The notes: generated by a model from the letters alone, not told the origin. 64,000 nt of DNA from Brachionus rotundiformis (GCA_016802295.1 JAESIW010000203.1:878279-942278); one strand, 5' to 3'. Counted from the first letter of the stretch, positions 36,001 to 51,000 are shown. A program made the numbers and translations.

Positions 36001-39000
36001 ACATGGGTACTTTGACAAGTTTGATTTGCTTGAGTTTATAATTTTTGTGTACGTGTAGTAGATGGGAGCCGGTGAGCTGAACGAGCAGGGCGAGCAGTTT
36101 TTCGAACACTTTGGGCTTGGTGCGCTGTTCGTTCAGGGCTATGATGTCGTTGTCGGAGTCCGAGTCCGAGTCGATGTTGTCGACCGAAAAGTCCGAGTTG
36201 TCCGAGTCAACGGACGGGCTTTTGGTCGAGTCGGTGCGTCTATTGCGCAGGTAAAATGTGCACAAGTGCTTGACTAGGTCGTTGGCGAGCAGCGATAGGT
36301 TCTGGTGCTCGCCAAGACGGCTGTACTCGGTCAAAAAAGTGAAGTATTCGGACATGTAGCGGATCGGGTTGGTCTCACCAAGCAGGCTCAAGTAGCCGCC
36401 TAGGAATCTGTCCACTTGGCTTTGGTCGCATTTGTGCGCAATGGATAGGAGGAATTTTTGAAATGAGGACCGAATGGACACTTGCGGACACTTGATGAGA
36501 ATTTTGCGCACGCAGTCCAAACGACTGCCCAGTCGGTCCAGCAGCCAGTCGCATGTTTGCTCGTGGGCGAATAGTTTGCCGAGTAGATCGATCCATTGGT
36601 GCATGTTGTGCTTTTCGCGCGAATGAATGAACGTTTCGAGGAAGAATGTGATGGTCAGTTGGGCGCCGTGTAGGCCCAGTGTTGGACTGCTGAGAGCCAA
36701 GTGGCCCAGCTCGAACACAAAGTTGAAGTAGGCGGTTTCGAATATGAGCCGGTCGGTGATGAACTGTAAGTTGTCGGTCCATATTTGAGAGAGCAAGGCC
36801 TGGTCGTTGCATTTGGTAGAGATGACGCTCGGGTGGCTGTGAGTGTAGCGTTTCTTGTAGAAGAGCATGTAGGCCGAGTTGTTTTTTTCGAAAGAGAGGT
36901 CGGTGAATTTGTCGTTGTGCGAGTCGTAGGTCTTGCTGGTGGTCTCGCCGCCGAAGCAGTCGGCGGCCAGTTGGGTCTCGACGTCGAATTGCTTGACCTC
37001 GGCGTCGTTGAACAAGAACCACTTTGGCTTGGGGCTGCCCTCGGCCGCCTCCTGGATAAAGCTGTAGTAGTGGCCCCCGTCTGCCGTGCCCGTGTGCACT
37101 GTCACCCCGATTAGATCGTAGACAAAGTCATCGCTCGCCGCGCAGACAATGTTTGTGTCACTATCGATCAAATTTTGTTCCATGTAGCCGCTCATGTTCA
37201 GCTCGAGCGGAAACGAAAAATATGTATTGACCTTAAGTTGTTTATTTTAGAACATTATTTAATAAATTATTTTATAAATAAAAGAGTTGAAAATTTATTT
37301 TTATTAAAAATTTATTAAAAAATTAAATAATTTAATTTTAAAAAATGTCACAGTTTTATATACTTAAACTTTGGAGTTTTAGTTTTTAATAAAACAGTTT
37401 AAAAAGAAACAATATATTTTATTTAACCTCTGAAGATACAGTCTACGGTTCGCACCGTAGCCTTGTAAAATAATTCTTAGTGTATTTGGCAATAATAATA
37501 ATAAATATAGTTATTAAGTTGAAGTTGTAAGAAGAGGAAGAGAATAAGATAATCAACCGGTATGTGCATTGTCAAATTTCATACAAAGCTTCCAATACAA
37601 AGATTAAAAAAATAATAATAACTTGACAATTTGACTTTGAAATTGTTCATAGAAAAGGGAAACTGCAAAATAATGCTGATTATTTAAGTAGACCAGTTTT
37701 ATTAACTAAAATACACGAAGAAGAAAATAGTCAAAAATGTTTAGATCCGTGGGAAGATAGTACTTTAATACATTTTTTACAATATCGTAAATTTAAAAAC
37801 GGATCAGCAAAGAAGCAAGTTAAACGTATAGAATTAAATTTCATACAATTTTTTGAGGTCAAAAGAAAATGTCTGATTAACATTGAACCAGAAGAAGCTG
37901 TTAATGTAGATTTGGAAAAATTAATGATTGTTTTGCTTTAGAAAAAAACCGAAGATTGAAATTTTTTTAAGTTTTTTATTATATAAAATTTTGTGTTAAA
38001 TTAAGTCCGAGTTTAAATAATTGTATAATAAATGATAAAGTTGATCATAATTATAACCTTATATTTTTTCAAAAATTTTACCTAAAAAAAGTGCAGGCTT
38101 GATAACCCTCCCCCCACACCCAAATATATTCTCTTCAACGTTCGTCCACTCAAGCAAAAATTCCTGGCTATGCCGCTGCATACCTTTTATTCCTAATGTC
38201 CAAAACTTGCTCTGTAAATGAATGAAACAAATTTTGTTTTACTAGCTGCCCAAATCTGCAAAATTGCACCCTGTTTTAAAGAATCAAAAAATAAAAGACA
38301 ATTAGTTTGCACAGATTTTGCATTCGTTTCATTTACAGAACAAAAGGTTTGAAATTCTAGCTAATAAATGGACACACTAAAGTATCAAGACAGCAGTTTG
38401 CTGCTTATCAAACTATATGCGCGCTTTTAATGAAAATGGTGGCACTGGTCGCATATTTGTATCTCACACACAAACCAAAAAAAAGTTGACAATCACCAAT
38501 TTAAAAATGGTTATTGCAACAGTCAATTAATAATATAATAATAAATACCTATTTGATTGAGAATGATTATTATTTATTTCATAGCTTTTAGTTAAATTCA
38601 ATTTTATTTAAGCATGAAGAACCTCACAATGAATTGAAGTAACTTTTTCTTTGTTTGCAGTTCCTTTTTATTCCCTCTTATTTAATTTGATAAAATTCTT
38701 AAAACGAATTCGTTATCTTAACTAGGAAAGGAAGAAGAAATAGATTAACAAAAGCCAGAACTGCATTCTTCAAATTTAAGGGATATGTTGAAATCGTAAT
38801 CTTTTAGACTGAGTTAAAAGTTACATCTTTATAGTTGACTAGTAAAATCTGTATTAATATATGGATCTTAATGTTTGAAAACTACTGATAGCGACTTTCA
38901 AAAAGTCGACACCTGAAAAAAAGAGAAATTTTGGAAGACCAAAGTTTACTTGGAGGAGAACAGTTAAGAGATTTTCTGAAACTCACATGGGAAAAAGCTT

Positions 39001-42000
39001 AAATTGCGCTAAAGATAGGGATATACGAATGTCTCATGTTCCATTGAGAGTAAAGGATAGAATAATACCCAAATGCCCATGTATTCCACAGTATGAAATT
39101 AACTTTTTTTAAGATTTACCATTTTGCTCAGATTTCAATCTTTATCATTCGAAAATCTTTCGATTTAATTAATTTGGTTTACAGACTCTTTTCTTTCTAT
39201 ACCAAGTTTTAGTAAATGTCTATTGCAAAATATAATGGTATCTTTATTTAATCCTCGTTTCCTATGGGGCTTTTCAAATGCTATTTTCCATGAATAACAA
39301 ATAAATCATTAGTTACCAAGAAATCAAAAACTCAGAATTAAGTTCAGAAATAGATTGACTTGAGTGAAAATAGAAAGTAACCAATCTGAAAAATATTGGT
39401 TACTTTCGATTTTAATTATAGTATTACTGAAGAAGAGAAAAAATTGACCAGTTTAAAAGACTTATATTTAATTATTTGATTAATTAATTTTTGAATTTTA
39501 CAACCTTGCAGTTAATTAATAAATTTGATAAGAATTTCTTTTTCAAACTTTTACTATTTAGTACCAATCTTTAATTTAAATAAAGCAAGGGTCTCGGTTA
39601 AAACTGTGTTAAAAATGGCAAAAAAAATACTGACCTTTTCCTTGAGCATTGTGACCATATTAAAAGTGTATCTCATGGTATTAAGACACAATACATCTGG
39701 TAGTTGTTTGAAACAGGCTCGTTTTTCTGCCCTGACTTTTTTGAAACAGGTTGAACAAGTGTACATATTGTCACCATCTAGGGTATCTTTGACAGTGATC
39801 TCATTTAAAGACTCATACAGATCTCTCATTCCAGCAACTTGGCACCTAACTGTATAAAACTCTTCCAAGCTCGAGCTGACATGTGGACAGTCCAGTGAAA
39901 TGACCACATTGGTAATAACCCCACCGAACAGCTTTTTAATCTCAGTTTTTATCTTTGGATCTGAAGTCTCCTCCAGTTTGGAAATCAAATCTGTAAAAAA
40001 CTCTTGCATGTCTTTTTGTTCGCCAGTGTTAACCACTTGCTGATCCATGGTATACACTTTGCACAAATCTTTGGGCGAGTAGGACTTTCGCTCGGACTCT
40101 TGCAAAAAAGCGAATATCTTTTTCAACTCGGCTAAAATGTTGTCATACTGTCCGGCTTGAGCTTGGCTCATATTGGACTCTAGAATCAGCTGTCTGGCTT
40201 CTTTAATCATGAACAAGTGCTGTAAAGATGTGGCCATGTAGCATGTGGCACCCAAATTCACCAGGCCAAGATAGCCGTAAATCGAGCGCACCTCCTCTCT
40301 TGGCCAATAGTCCCAGACCAGCATGGATGTCGCATCATGCAGCCTCATCAATCTGTTTACCACTAAATGATAGTTATCAGGCTTAAACTTGCATAGTTCT
40401 AGCAAAAAATCGAAGGCTAGTTCGCGTGAGCGTCCCGATCTTAGCTTTGGCAAGACCACTCTTGGATACATGTCATCTCTTGTAGAGAACAAATAGTCTA
40501 TTAGCTTGTCCACTAGGCCTTCGTCTACTTGCTGGTCCACAAGCCTATTTTTTACCAAAGAACAGCCTAATGATAGCAAACCAACCAAAAAATGGTCTTC
40601 TAAATAAGTTGGATTATTGGCACTGGCTATTTCGAATATGTCACGTGATTCCAGTCCATGATTAATAAACCGCATTAGTTGGGAAAAATTAATGAGCTTG
40701 GTATTGACCGAGACCAGATCGGTGATTAGAATAAAGTACTCTTTACAGGCCATGTCATCATCGGCAGGGCTATATTTGCTGGTTAAATTGATCAAATCGA
40801 TCAATTCTGGTAGAATAACAGCCAGAACAGAGTCGTCAACCAGACATAATCTGTGCAACCATGTGGCTGCCTCCTTGCGGTACAAATCTGACTTGGCACT
40901 CATTAGAAGGGATTTAAGCCAATTAAGGCGATGTTGGTGCAAGTTTGCCTCAACCAAGCTGCTCCTAAGCATTATGGCAAAATTGCACTCACTTGCCAAA
41001 GAATCCACTAGAAGCTTCATCGATTGACCAAGTAAATTGAGACTAGAGTCTGATTGGCTTAATGAGCTAAAGGATTGGACTTTAAGCAAAAAACTAATCA
41101 TGGTATTTGGACAAAAAATGGTTGAAAATAGCTCAAGTCGTACTTGGCTTGGATGGTAGTTTAGTTTGTCCAAGAGAGGCGCGTTTTTTTTAAGCTTTTT
41201 TCTTGGAGATTCGCCATGGTCAAGTGAAACACAGGGTGCCACATCAAGTAAGCATCTATTGAGTAAATTGAGAAATATGTTCATGCAATCGAGCTTGACC
41301 TCGAATTTGAGCATTTTGGATGATTCATTGCTGGCTTTGTTGGAGAGATAGTTGGCAAGAAGAAGAGCAATTTTGTAGATGTATTTGGCGCATGTGACAA
41401 GCTTTTTGTCTGTGTGCAAATCAGATTGGGAAAAGGTGATCTCAATGAGCTGAGTATAGTACAGAAGTTGGTAGGGCCGGTCGAATCCGATTGATTTGGG
41501 AAGATTATACTGCTCAGTTTCGAGCAGATCTTGGTGAAGTTCGGACAGATTAAAGTCCTTTGAGTCTTTTATTGAGGCCAGAAGAGATTCACTAGAGGGC
41601 AGGGTGTTGATTATTTTCCAGCATTTTTGGCTCAGGTGACAAATTTTTTTTTTCACCAAAGGCTCAAAGTCTTGGCCAGACATATGTGCCAGCAAATTAA
41701 GCAACTTGAACATGCTTTTGAAGTTTTCTTCACGAGATAGAATGACAATGGGCAGACTTTCGGGCTCTAGTCTAGTTGGCATGTTTGTTTGATTCAGAAA
41801 CGACTTGGAAAAAAGTCCTACATGAATTGCTTGATAGTCTTTGAGACCTAGTTCACTCAGGAGTTTTGACTCAGTGGTCAGCTCTTGACCATTTGAGAAT
41901 AGTTTTATGTACAATACGTCCTCTTTTTCGATTAGTGTATGAATTTGTTTAAACATTTCAGTATTTTGATTACCTTTAAAAATTAAAGCAATTAATATCT

Positions 42001-45000
42001 AATTAAATTAATAAAAATATTATTTTATTAATAAAAATTTAAAAGTTAAAATAATTAAAAATTTTATCTATCAGGTATCACGGACCAGCAAATGTAATAT
42101 ATTTACAACTTAAATACACTAGATAATACTGGACGATTGGACAAAGAGACTTATAATCAAACTAAGAAAAGAAGTTTGTGGCAATTAGCAAGGAATAAAA
42201 CTGCTACCAATTGAAAGTAAGGCATTCTGAGACCATAATTCTGGAAAGAATCGGAAGCTTCTAGGTTCCAGAGAATTTAGAAGAGGAACAGAATGCTTTG
42301 ATCGGATATTTGCTCTAAAGAACATCATAGAAAAAAGTCTGGAATGGAACAGCCCATTGTTCCTAAGTTTCAGCGACTTCAGGAAAGCCTTTAATAGCAT
42401 ACATTTGATTGAGAAGCCCTGTGTATTGTATTAAGATTATAAGGTCTACTGCAAAAAATGGTTAACTTGATAAAACTCTTCCACGATAAATTCTGTACAA
42501 TATGGAAGCTTAAGGATAAAGACTTATGAACTAGTAAACAACCAACAGGACTAAAAATAAATGGAGCTAAAACCAAAGTTGTGCATAAATGTCCAATCAA
42601 ATGTGTAAGCAAGTTTGCTTATTTGGCAAGCACTATTAGTTCGCACTATTGGGTCGCAAATAGATAAAAGAGCAAAACTTGCCTTTGCTGAACTACCACC
42701 AGTATGGAAGTTTACCATTTACAACAAGAAAACAAAACTTAAGCTAAAATAAAACAGTGTAATAAAAGCAACACTGATGTACAGAAACTAATGCTGGGGA
42801 TCTTCTGAGACTGGTAGAAAATGCCTAAATACTTTTCACACTGGAAAAGGAGAATATTGAGATCCACTGATCCACTGACCTGATAAAGTGCCAAATTATG
42901 AATTATGAAGAACAAATTCAGAACCAATGAGCCAATTTATTAAGAACAAAAGGTTACGGTGGCTCGGGTTTGTACCTGGAATGGAAGAAACGCGAATACC
43001 AAACAGAGCCAATCAATGCTATCCTACTGGGTAATAGAGGGTACCATTACAATAAGAAATAATGGTAGCAGATAGCAAAATAATTCATAATAAAAAATAA
43101 ATAGTTTTTTCTTTTTGGTAGATAGTTAATAAATTTTTTATTTCCTTAAAATATCCAATTTAGCTTAATGTTGATGAAGTAGAAATGAAAAAAAATATTT
43201 GACCATTGATTTGATCTAAAATTTGCCAAGAGAAGAGGTGCGCTCGATTTACGGCTATCTTGGCCTGGTGAATTTGGGTGCCACATCTTTGCAGCACTTG
43301 TTCATGATTAAAGAAGCCAAAGTGTATATGATGGATAAGCTGGTGGCGAACAAAAAGACATGCAAGAGTTTTTTACAGATTTGATTTCCAAACTGGAGGA
43401 GACTTCAGATCCAAAGATAAAAACTGAGATTAAAAAGTCGTTTGGGGTCGTGTCGCTCATTGATGTCGATTACCTTAATCTAATATATTGACCATGTATT
43501 CAAATTTTTTTACACTTTGGATTCACTCAAAATTTACCAAGACCTTACCTTTGATTTTTTAGTTTAGACTGGAGATTATTTCGCTCACCTGTCCAACTGG
43601 ACGATTCTTGAAAAAAAACCAGCTAACTTTTTGGAAAGAAATAAACTTCAGTCAGAAAAAGGTTCAATCAATTTATTCACATGGTACCATCTTTATTTTC
43701 ATGAAAAAAAATGCATCATTTTACCTTGTATTAAGTTTAAATAGGCCTTTTTGCATAGATCCATGCTATTCAAATTGTTCGGGTTGAAAACCAACTTGTC
43801 ATTTTCATTCTCGTAGCCATCATTGTCCATCACCTGCTGTCCACCCTCATTACCATTCATATCTTTACCACTTTTGATGCAATTGAGTAAAATTTCTCTC
43901 ACCACTGCCTTTAGATCGCCAACACAGTCACTCAATGTCATCACCAGCTCAAAGTTAAACCTGGTCGAGTTTACATGGCACACAAATCTAATCAATCCAT
44001 CTGCCAAACAACTCTCATAGTTGACCAAACTCTTGGAATGGTTCAAATATTTTGGCTCTTTTATTTGCATCAAACGAATCCGATACGAGTTTTTACGCTG
44101 ACTCAAGTCGAGGTGATTTTTCAACAACAACAAACCTCGCTGAATCTCGATCAAACTCGTTTCGACACAATCACTTTCTTCCAAGCATTGGCGACTCTTT
44201 TTCAAATATTCCAAGCACTTTTCAATGAATTCACCCTCATTGTTTGTGTGATGAGAGTTCAAGAACTGTACAGCAGACAGGCTTACTTCATTCAGTTGGG
44301 ACTTAAATGCAAGCTTTAGAATGTAATCGATGGCTGACTGTTCCATAAGCTTCATATCATGGCTCTCTTGACTGGTTGATTTGTATATTTTAAACAGCTC
44401 TTGGTAAAGATGCAGAGCTGACAGACTGAAGTTGTTAGGCTCGAGAAGTGGCATTTTTTGCTCAAAAATAAGCTTGAAACTGTTAACACTGACTGCATGC
44501 TGGTCTTTATTCTTGGCCTGGATCAAAAACCAGTTGAATATGTCGTCTTTGATCTCTGTGCTTTGATCAAACTTGACCAAACACGACCACAAGTCGTCTA
44601 CATTCTGAGCGCTGAGGTAGAAGCCGGGCAATGATCCAATGGTCGAGTAGATAAAGGACAAAAATTGTAATCTGGTCTGGACTTGCATGTGCTGGTCTTT
44701 TGATTGTTCCAAACTTTTGAGACTAAGAAAAAATTGGTCTATTAGGTTGAACTTTAAGTCGGTCAAGGCGACTATTTTGTGGATTTCGTTGGCCGGGTGA
44801 GAGTTTCCAGATTGGACAGAGAGGAAAAGGGTCTTGTGCATGTCTGTGATTGGTCTGGTGGCATTTAGTTTTTTGGCTTTTCTGAATTCGGTCAAAAAAT
44901 TGAACGCGTTGCCCTTGTATTGCTGAAATGAGCTGAATATTTTGGTCAACAAGCGCAGGGCTATTGGACAAATGTGTGGCACATGAATGTATTTTATGCA

Positions 45001-48000
45001 TGACTCGATAAATTTGAATTTTATCCTTCTGTCCGTGGTCAGATGGCAGATTATAAGTTGGAATTGTTTTTCAGCTTCTTTTAAAAGCTTAAGATAGGTT
45101 TCTGACATTTGGTCACCTTGCTGATTAGTCAACAAATCCCACAAAAATGTATTACCAGGCTCTGTTAAGTCGTTCAGATTCAATCCAGTTGATTCAGAGC
45201 TATTCATTTCTTCTAAATAATAAAAAATATCTTTTATTTTATTTTAGATATAAATTAATTAGATTTTTTTATTTAAATTATTAAACTAAAAGATGTCTAT
45301 TTTAAATTATAGTGTCCAAGATTTCAATAAAACCACCAGAATCTCTAATCCTTCCCCAAAGAGATCATCTATTGTTATATATATATAAGAATGGTTTAAA
45401 TTTTTAAATATGTTTTTCCTTTTTTTGTTTTCATAAGAAATTGTGGTAAAAATGTGACCAAGTCAGAGGTCCAAAATGCTCAAGAATCCATACTTATTCC
45501 AACCAATTTACTTAGAGATTAAATAACAATTTTTGATTTGAATATTATTGCAGAGTATTGTAGAAAAAATATATTTTTACTTATATTTATGTCACATATT
45601 AGTTGACCTGTCAAAATTTACTTGGTAACCAAACAGATAAGACCGAGAAATGAATCAAATTATTTTAGATTTTTTAGAAGAAGGAAAGCCAAATATCAAA
45701 GGGCGAATCAATTGATTACCAAGGGACATGATTAAGATATCAAATTTTGGCAATTGTGGATGACCACTAAAATTATCTAATTCTAACTTGAAGTATATTT
45801 TTAAGTTGTCATAAGCAAGAAATGGATCGAAGAGTTTTTGCTTGAAGAAAGGTGTCGAGTCAAAAAGTACGACACAAAAACATTAATGTGCCAATGGAGC
45901 ACATGGCAAGTAAATTTGAGACGAATAGCGGACACATGACTACCCAAAGACCTGGAATAAATTGGTAAGGGTGACTGTTAGGAGGAAGTATGGCAAAAAG
46001 GGTCTTAAAGAAGAAGGATTCGGTTAGAGAAAATATGTCCCTTAATCTCAAACAATGTGGATTATTATTAGTATCATTAGTCTCATCATGTCCAAATGAT
46101 ATTTATTCTTTGGTTAAATAATTTGGGAAAATACCTCCGACCACTTAGAATAGATCTAGTAAAGACAAACTTTACACCAGATATATTTAATGTTTTAGTT
46201 ATTTACAAGCCAAAAAAATAAAAAATAATATTAGATATAGGGCATGGGTTTGTGTGCCAAAATATAAGGTGATGCATTTTGGAAGACTGAATGAGAGGCA
46301 TAAGTACATAGCTCACCAGAGGTCACCAGTTGCGAGAGAGAATTGGGTGTGATGATATCAAATTAATTAAAGTGGACGGCTCAAGTAAAAAGTGTGTGTG
46401 GGAACATTTTTCAATAGAGAAAAATACTCATAAACAAAATTATATAGGTCTTTGGTCAGACCATACTTAGAATGCGGTGTAAATATGGAATCCAAATAAA
46501 AAGTTGGATGTGAATGCATTAGGAAAAGTGCAGGAACGTGCCACAAAACTAACTTTGAATTTGAGAGGTATGGACTGCATGAAACGCGATTGGTGAAGAT
46601 GGGCCTTACCAAACTAAGTGAAAGGCGAGTGATAGGAGATTTGATTAAAATATATAAGCTTGCAAATGGATCAGAACAAAACCAACTAGAGTCCCATTAT
46701 CTATATCAGAAGAGAAAGAAAAAATATAAAAACGCACCGGGATAGCTTTCCTTCCAAATTGACAGGCTGACATGTTTTCTTTTTGAGTGGTCCCAAATGG
46801 TCCCCAATGCTGCAATAACTACTAACTAACTAAAAAATTGTCCAAATGATATCTCTAATAAAAAAGCACTCATTTTAATATATAGATTTAAAAATTATCA
46901 TTTAAAGCCAAAAGCTGTTGTAAATAATTTACATTTGAATATTCTCTGAAAATTTATTCGGATTAAAAGAACCCAGACTTACATATTTTTTGTATTTTTT
47001 TTTTCAATTACTCAGAAAAATTTATTCATTCTGTCATTCATACCAACAAATTAACAATATTAATATATTAATTATTTGTCAATTCCGGAAAAACTTTTAT
47101 ATATTCAATTGGTTATTGAAAGAATTGCCAAATTAAAAAAAATTATACTGATTTAGTATGACTCAATTTAGATAAATTTTGAATAAAAAATATTTAAATT
47201 TAATGATAATTATTGAAATAATTAATAAAATTAAAAAATATTTTCAAGTTTCTGGCACTCTTTGGGGGTCTGGGTAATTTTTTTTTAAAATATCTGAAAG
47301 GATTTTTATTTGGGATTCAAAAAGGCTTCCAAAAAACCTGCTAAATTTAATTGAGGAAATTGTAAATACCTTCGTTGCTTGGAGTGCTTGGTAAGCGGCA
47401 TCTTTGGACCATTAAGTTGGCACCAAGAGAGTTAATCGAAGAAGCCATATTCAAATTTTGAGCATAGTCACTTTCCTCATCTGCAGTGCCGTTGTCTTCG
47501 GACTCTTGATCTAGGTCATTGAAGTTCTTGGCTGACAGAGCCTTTGAACCATTCGAGGAATGGCTGTTCAAATCTTCATCTTCATCCCTTGATCCATTTT
47601 TAAACTGGTTCAGTTCATTCAAGCGACTAATCCGCATTAGCTCTTGATTCAAACCATCTTGACTACTGTCACAGTTCTCATTTCTCTCATCTCCAATAGT
47701 TGGTCGAAAACCAGAGTTGACTCTTTCTACTTCAATGTCCAAGTCTTCGGTGTCTTCCGATTCGTGCTCACTATCTTCTGACTCATCTTCCTCTTCACTT
47801 TCCTCATAATCCTCATCCTCACTCTCTTCATTTTCATCAACATTATTTACAAAGCTATTTACAGTTTCTCTACGTTGTCTTAATCGTTTGGTCTTTACCT
47901 TATCATCATCCTCGTCACTGCTCGATGTCGGCGCTCTGGGGTTTTTTAGGCACACTGAGCCCTGGGACAAATCTGACTCGGACTTCAGCATCCGCCTCAC

Positions 48001-51000
48001 ATCGCCCAACTCAAGCATCAGTGACCATTGGTTTTTGGTCAACAAAGCCGACAGAAATAAAGTTTGATCAGTCTGTTTTTCCAAGTCCAACTTGGATATT
48101 AATTTGGACAAATATTTGACAGAATTAATGTCCAAATGCTTAATTAGAGAGATCAATGTTTCCATTGCTGACTTTGAGCAGTATTTAAGCTTTTAAAAAA
48201 ACTTTAAATTTTTTAATTAAATTGTTTCTGGCATCAAATAATAGTTATTATATTTTTTTAAGTAGTTCAAGTTTTGGACTCAGTTTGCCAGATGATGGGG
48301 AGTTAAATGTCAAAATTGAGGAAAGTTATCCACATACAATGTTAAAATCTATCCACAGTCTTTTTGACCAATTCATATTCCAACAAGATGGTTATAATTG
48401 ATTCAAATGCTTAGAGATAATAAAATTTTATGTACAAAGACAGGTCAGTCTCTACAATTCTTTCTACAAAATAGGGCTTAATTTAGATAGTTATGATAAA
48501 AAGACTTATATTTTTGATGATATAAAAATTATTGTATAAATAATGGTGTAAATCAAGCAATTGTGAGTCAATAAATGGGGTCTCAAAAACATCATATTAT
48601 TTTTTAATAAATAAATAAACTTCCTGTTTTAGGGTATTGTGAATTAAAAAACAAAGAGAAAAAAAATTCTTCCTGGTAAATAAAAATTTACTAAAATAAA
48701 ATAAATTTGAAAAAAATACTGCAACATACTTCTTGATCATTTTTCTGGTGTAAATACAAGACAAAAAGTAAAACATAAATAAGACTTAAATTGATTATTG
48801 ATTAAGTTTACCTAAAAAAAAGAAATTTTTGGTAAAAAAGATGAAACAAAGCATGTTGCAGTATTTTTTATAAATTTGTTTTGTTTTAGTAAATGGGACT
48901 AAAACGAAAGTCATGTGCATATACACCAAATTGGATACCCCCATTACCAAAGATGGTATACAAATTGAGTGTGTTAGTGAATTTACATACTTAGGAAGTA
49001 TCATAAGTGAAAAAATGGTAACTCATAAAGACATTAAGAATAGACTTGCAAAAGTAAAAGGAGTATCTGCTATACTTAAACCAGTGTGGAAATCGAAGTA
49101 CTACAGCAAGAAAACAAACATCAAGATCTACAACACTGTTGTGAAAGCAACACTGATGTATGAAAGTGAATGCTGGGAAGGTCTGAGTTGGATAAAAGCC
49201 TGAACACGTTCTATACAAGTAGCCTGAGAAGAATTCTTGGGACCACCGGCCTGAAACATTGTCAAACGAAGAACCATATGGAAGAACGAAGTCAGAGCCT
49301 TTGAGTCAATGTATCAGAGATAAAAGACTTCAGTGGCTTGAACATGTACTTAGAATAAAAAGAATACGAATATTAAACAGAGCTCTTCAATGAACACCTC
49401 GAGGCAGAATAAAGGTAGGAAGACCAGTAATAACATGGAGGTCGAGAGAGCTCGCCAAAATGAGAATGACATGGCAAAGGACCGAGTTTAGTGGAAATCA
49501 AATGTGATGACCCTATGCTCCACAAGAAGCAAGGAAAAAAATAAAAACTTAACCTAATGTGTGAAAGAAAATATCATTCTTGTAATAGAAAATAAATTAA
49601 AAAAAAATTTGAAATCATTTTTTATTTTATCTAATAATTATTTTTGCACCATCAAAAAATTTAAAAGTAGTTAGATGCTTTTTAATTAACTCTTATCAGT
49701 AATTAGAGATAAAAATATATTTAAAAATGGAACTTTTTATTAAGGTAAAGAAGCCAGCTCCAAATTTAATGGACCAAAAACTCTCAGATCCTAAATTATG
49801 ATGAAATATTTTAACAATGGATTAAATTAATTTAATTAAATAATTATTATAAATGGTGATCTTATTGATTTTTAATATTGAAAATTCAAATTAATATTTT
49901 TTAATTACTTTTTCTAATTTTTTAAATTCAATTTGAAAATTAAAACAAACTTTAAAAAAGCATAGATTTAGTTTGGTAAGGCGAACCAATAGACTGTGAA
50001 AAAATCGCTTTTCTTAATGCCTTATTATCATGATTTTTAATTTTTAAAAAAATTTTTTAAAAAATTTCTCTTTTAAATTAAAATGGTCATTAAAAATAAT
50101 CAGACTATTATTTGATGGTAAAATAAAAATTAATCTAACCTGAGCAGACGCCCAAATGACATCTAGATGCTTTTCGGTCAAACGGTTGGTAAAGGCTAAA
50201 AAATTTACAATATCTTGACTTCTTTTGATCAACTTTTTAATAAACCAAAATCAAAAATACCAAAAATTGTCAAAAAAATTTACCTCATGATGTAAATTGG
50301 GGCCGTATAAATATTCAATAATGCTATTTTGGACAAACCAGTCAGCTAGTTCATTCTTTAGTGCTTTGGTGCGTAAATTGGAAGCATTTAAGGAATTAAA
50401 CTCGCTCCAAGCGTTTATTTGAAGGCTCATTTGGGCAACTCCGTACAATCGAATGGTCAATGTGTTGGATGTTAAGTATTTGTGGGCCAAAGTGAGACCG
50501 TCCAAGTCTATTTTGAACTCAAATGTACAGTTTTCTTGGCTTGTTTGCTCGCTGGATGATGAGCTTTGGCTTGAATCGCTTGTCTGGTTAATGTACGAGT
50601 TCAAATTGGGCAGCTTAAAAGACTCGTTCATTAGTTCAATTGTGTTACGATTGCCAGCCAAGCGTAAGTCCTTGTCGCACAGATTGCACATGTACTTTAT
50701 GGCCAGTGGTCTAATTGACAATATTTGTTGCTCTACGAAAGATGGATTTAACCAAACACGAATCTTTTGAGATAAAGGCAAAAAATTAATTTTCTAATTT
50801 GTTATTTGGGAATTTTTCCATTTAGGTAATGCTGTTCATATACCATTGGGATATTTCATAGTTACACACTGGTTAATTGACAAATTAGAGTAGAATTTTA
50901 ACTCAAATTGGATGAAGCATTTTTTTTATTTTAATTTATTTACAAATTAACTAATTATCAATAAATTTAATTAGATAATTTTTTAGTTCCATGAATACCA

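Noticed and set aside
33077..37114. Many long frames on both strands across USP34 exon 9 (up to 215 codons)
   Set aside because: They are shadows created by the GC-rich coding DNA of exon 9; the USP34 frame has clear homology throughout.
43225..43437. A second USP34-like gene on the plus strand
   Set aside because: Internal deletions, stops and loss of the catalytic Cys; only a short copy of exon 8 exists.
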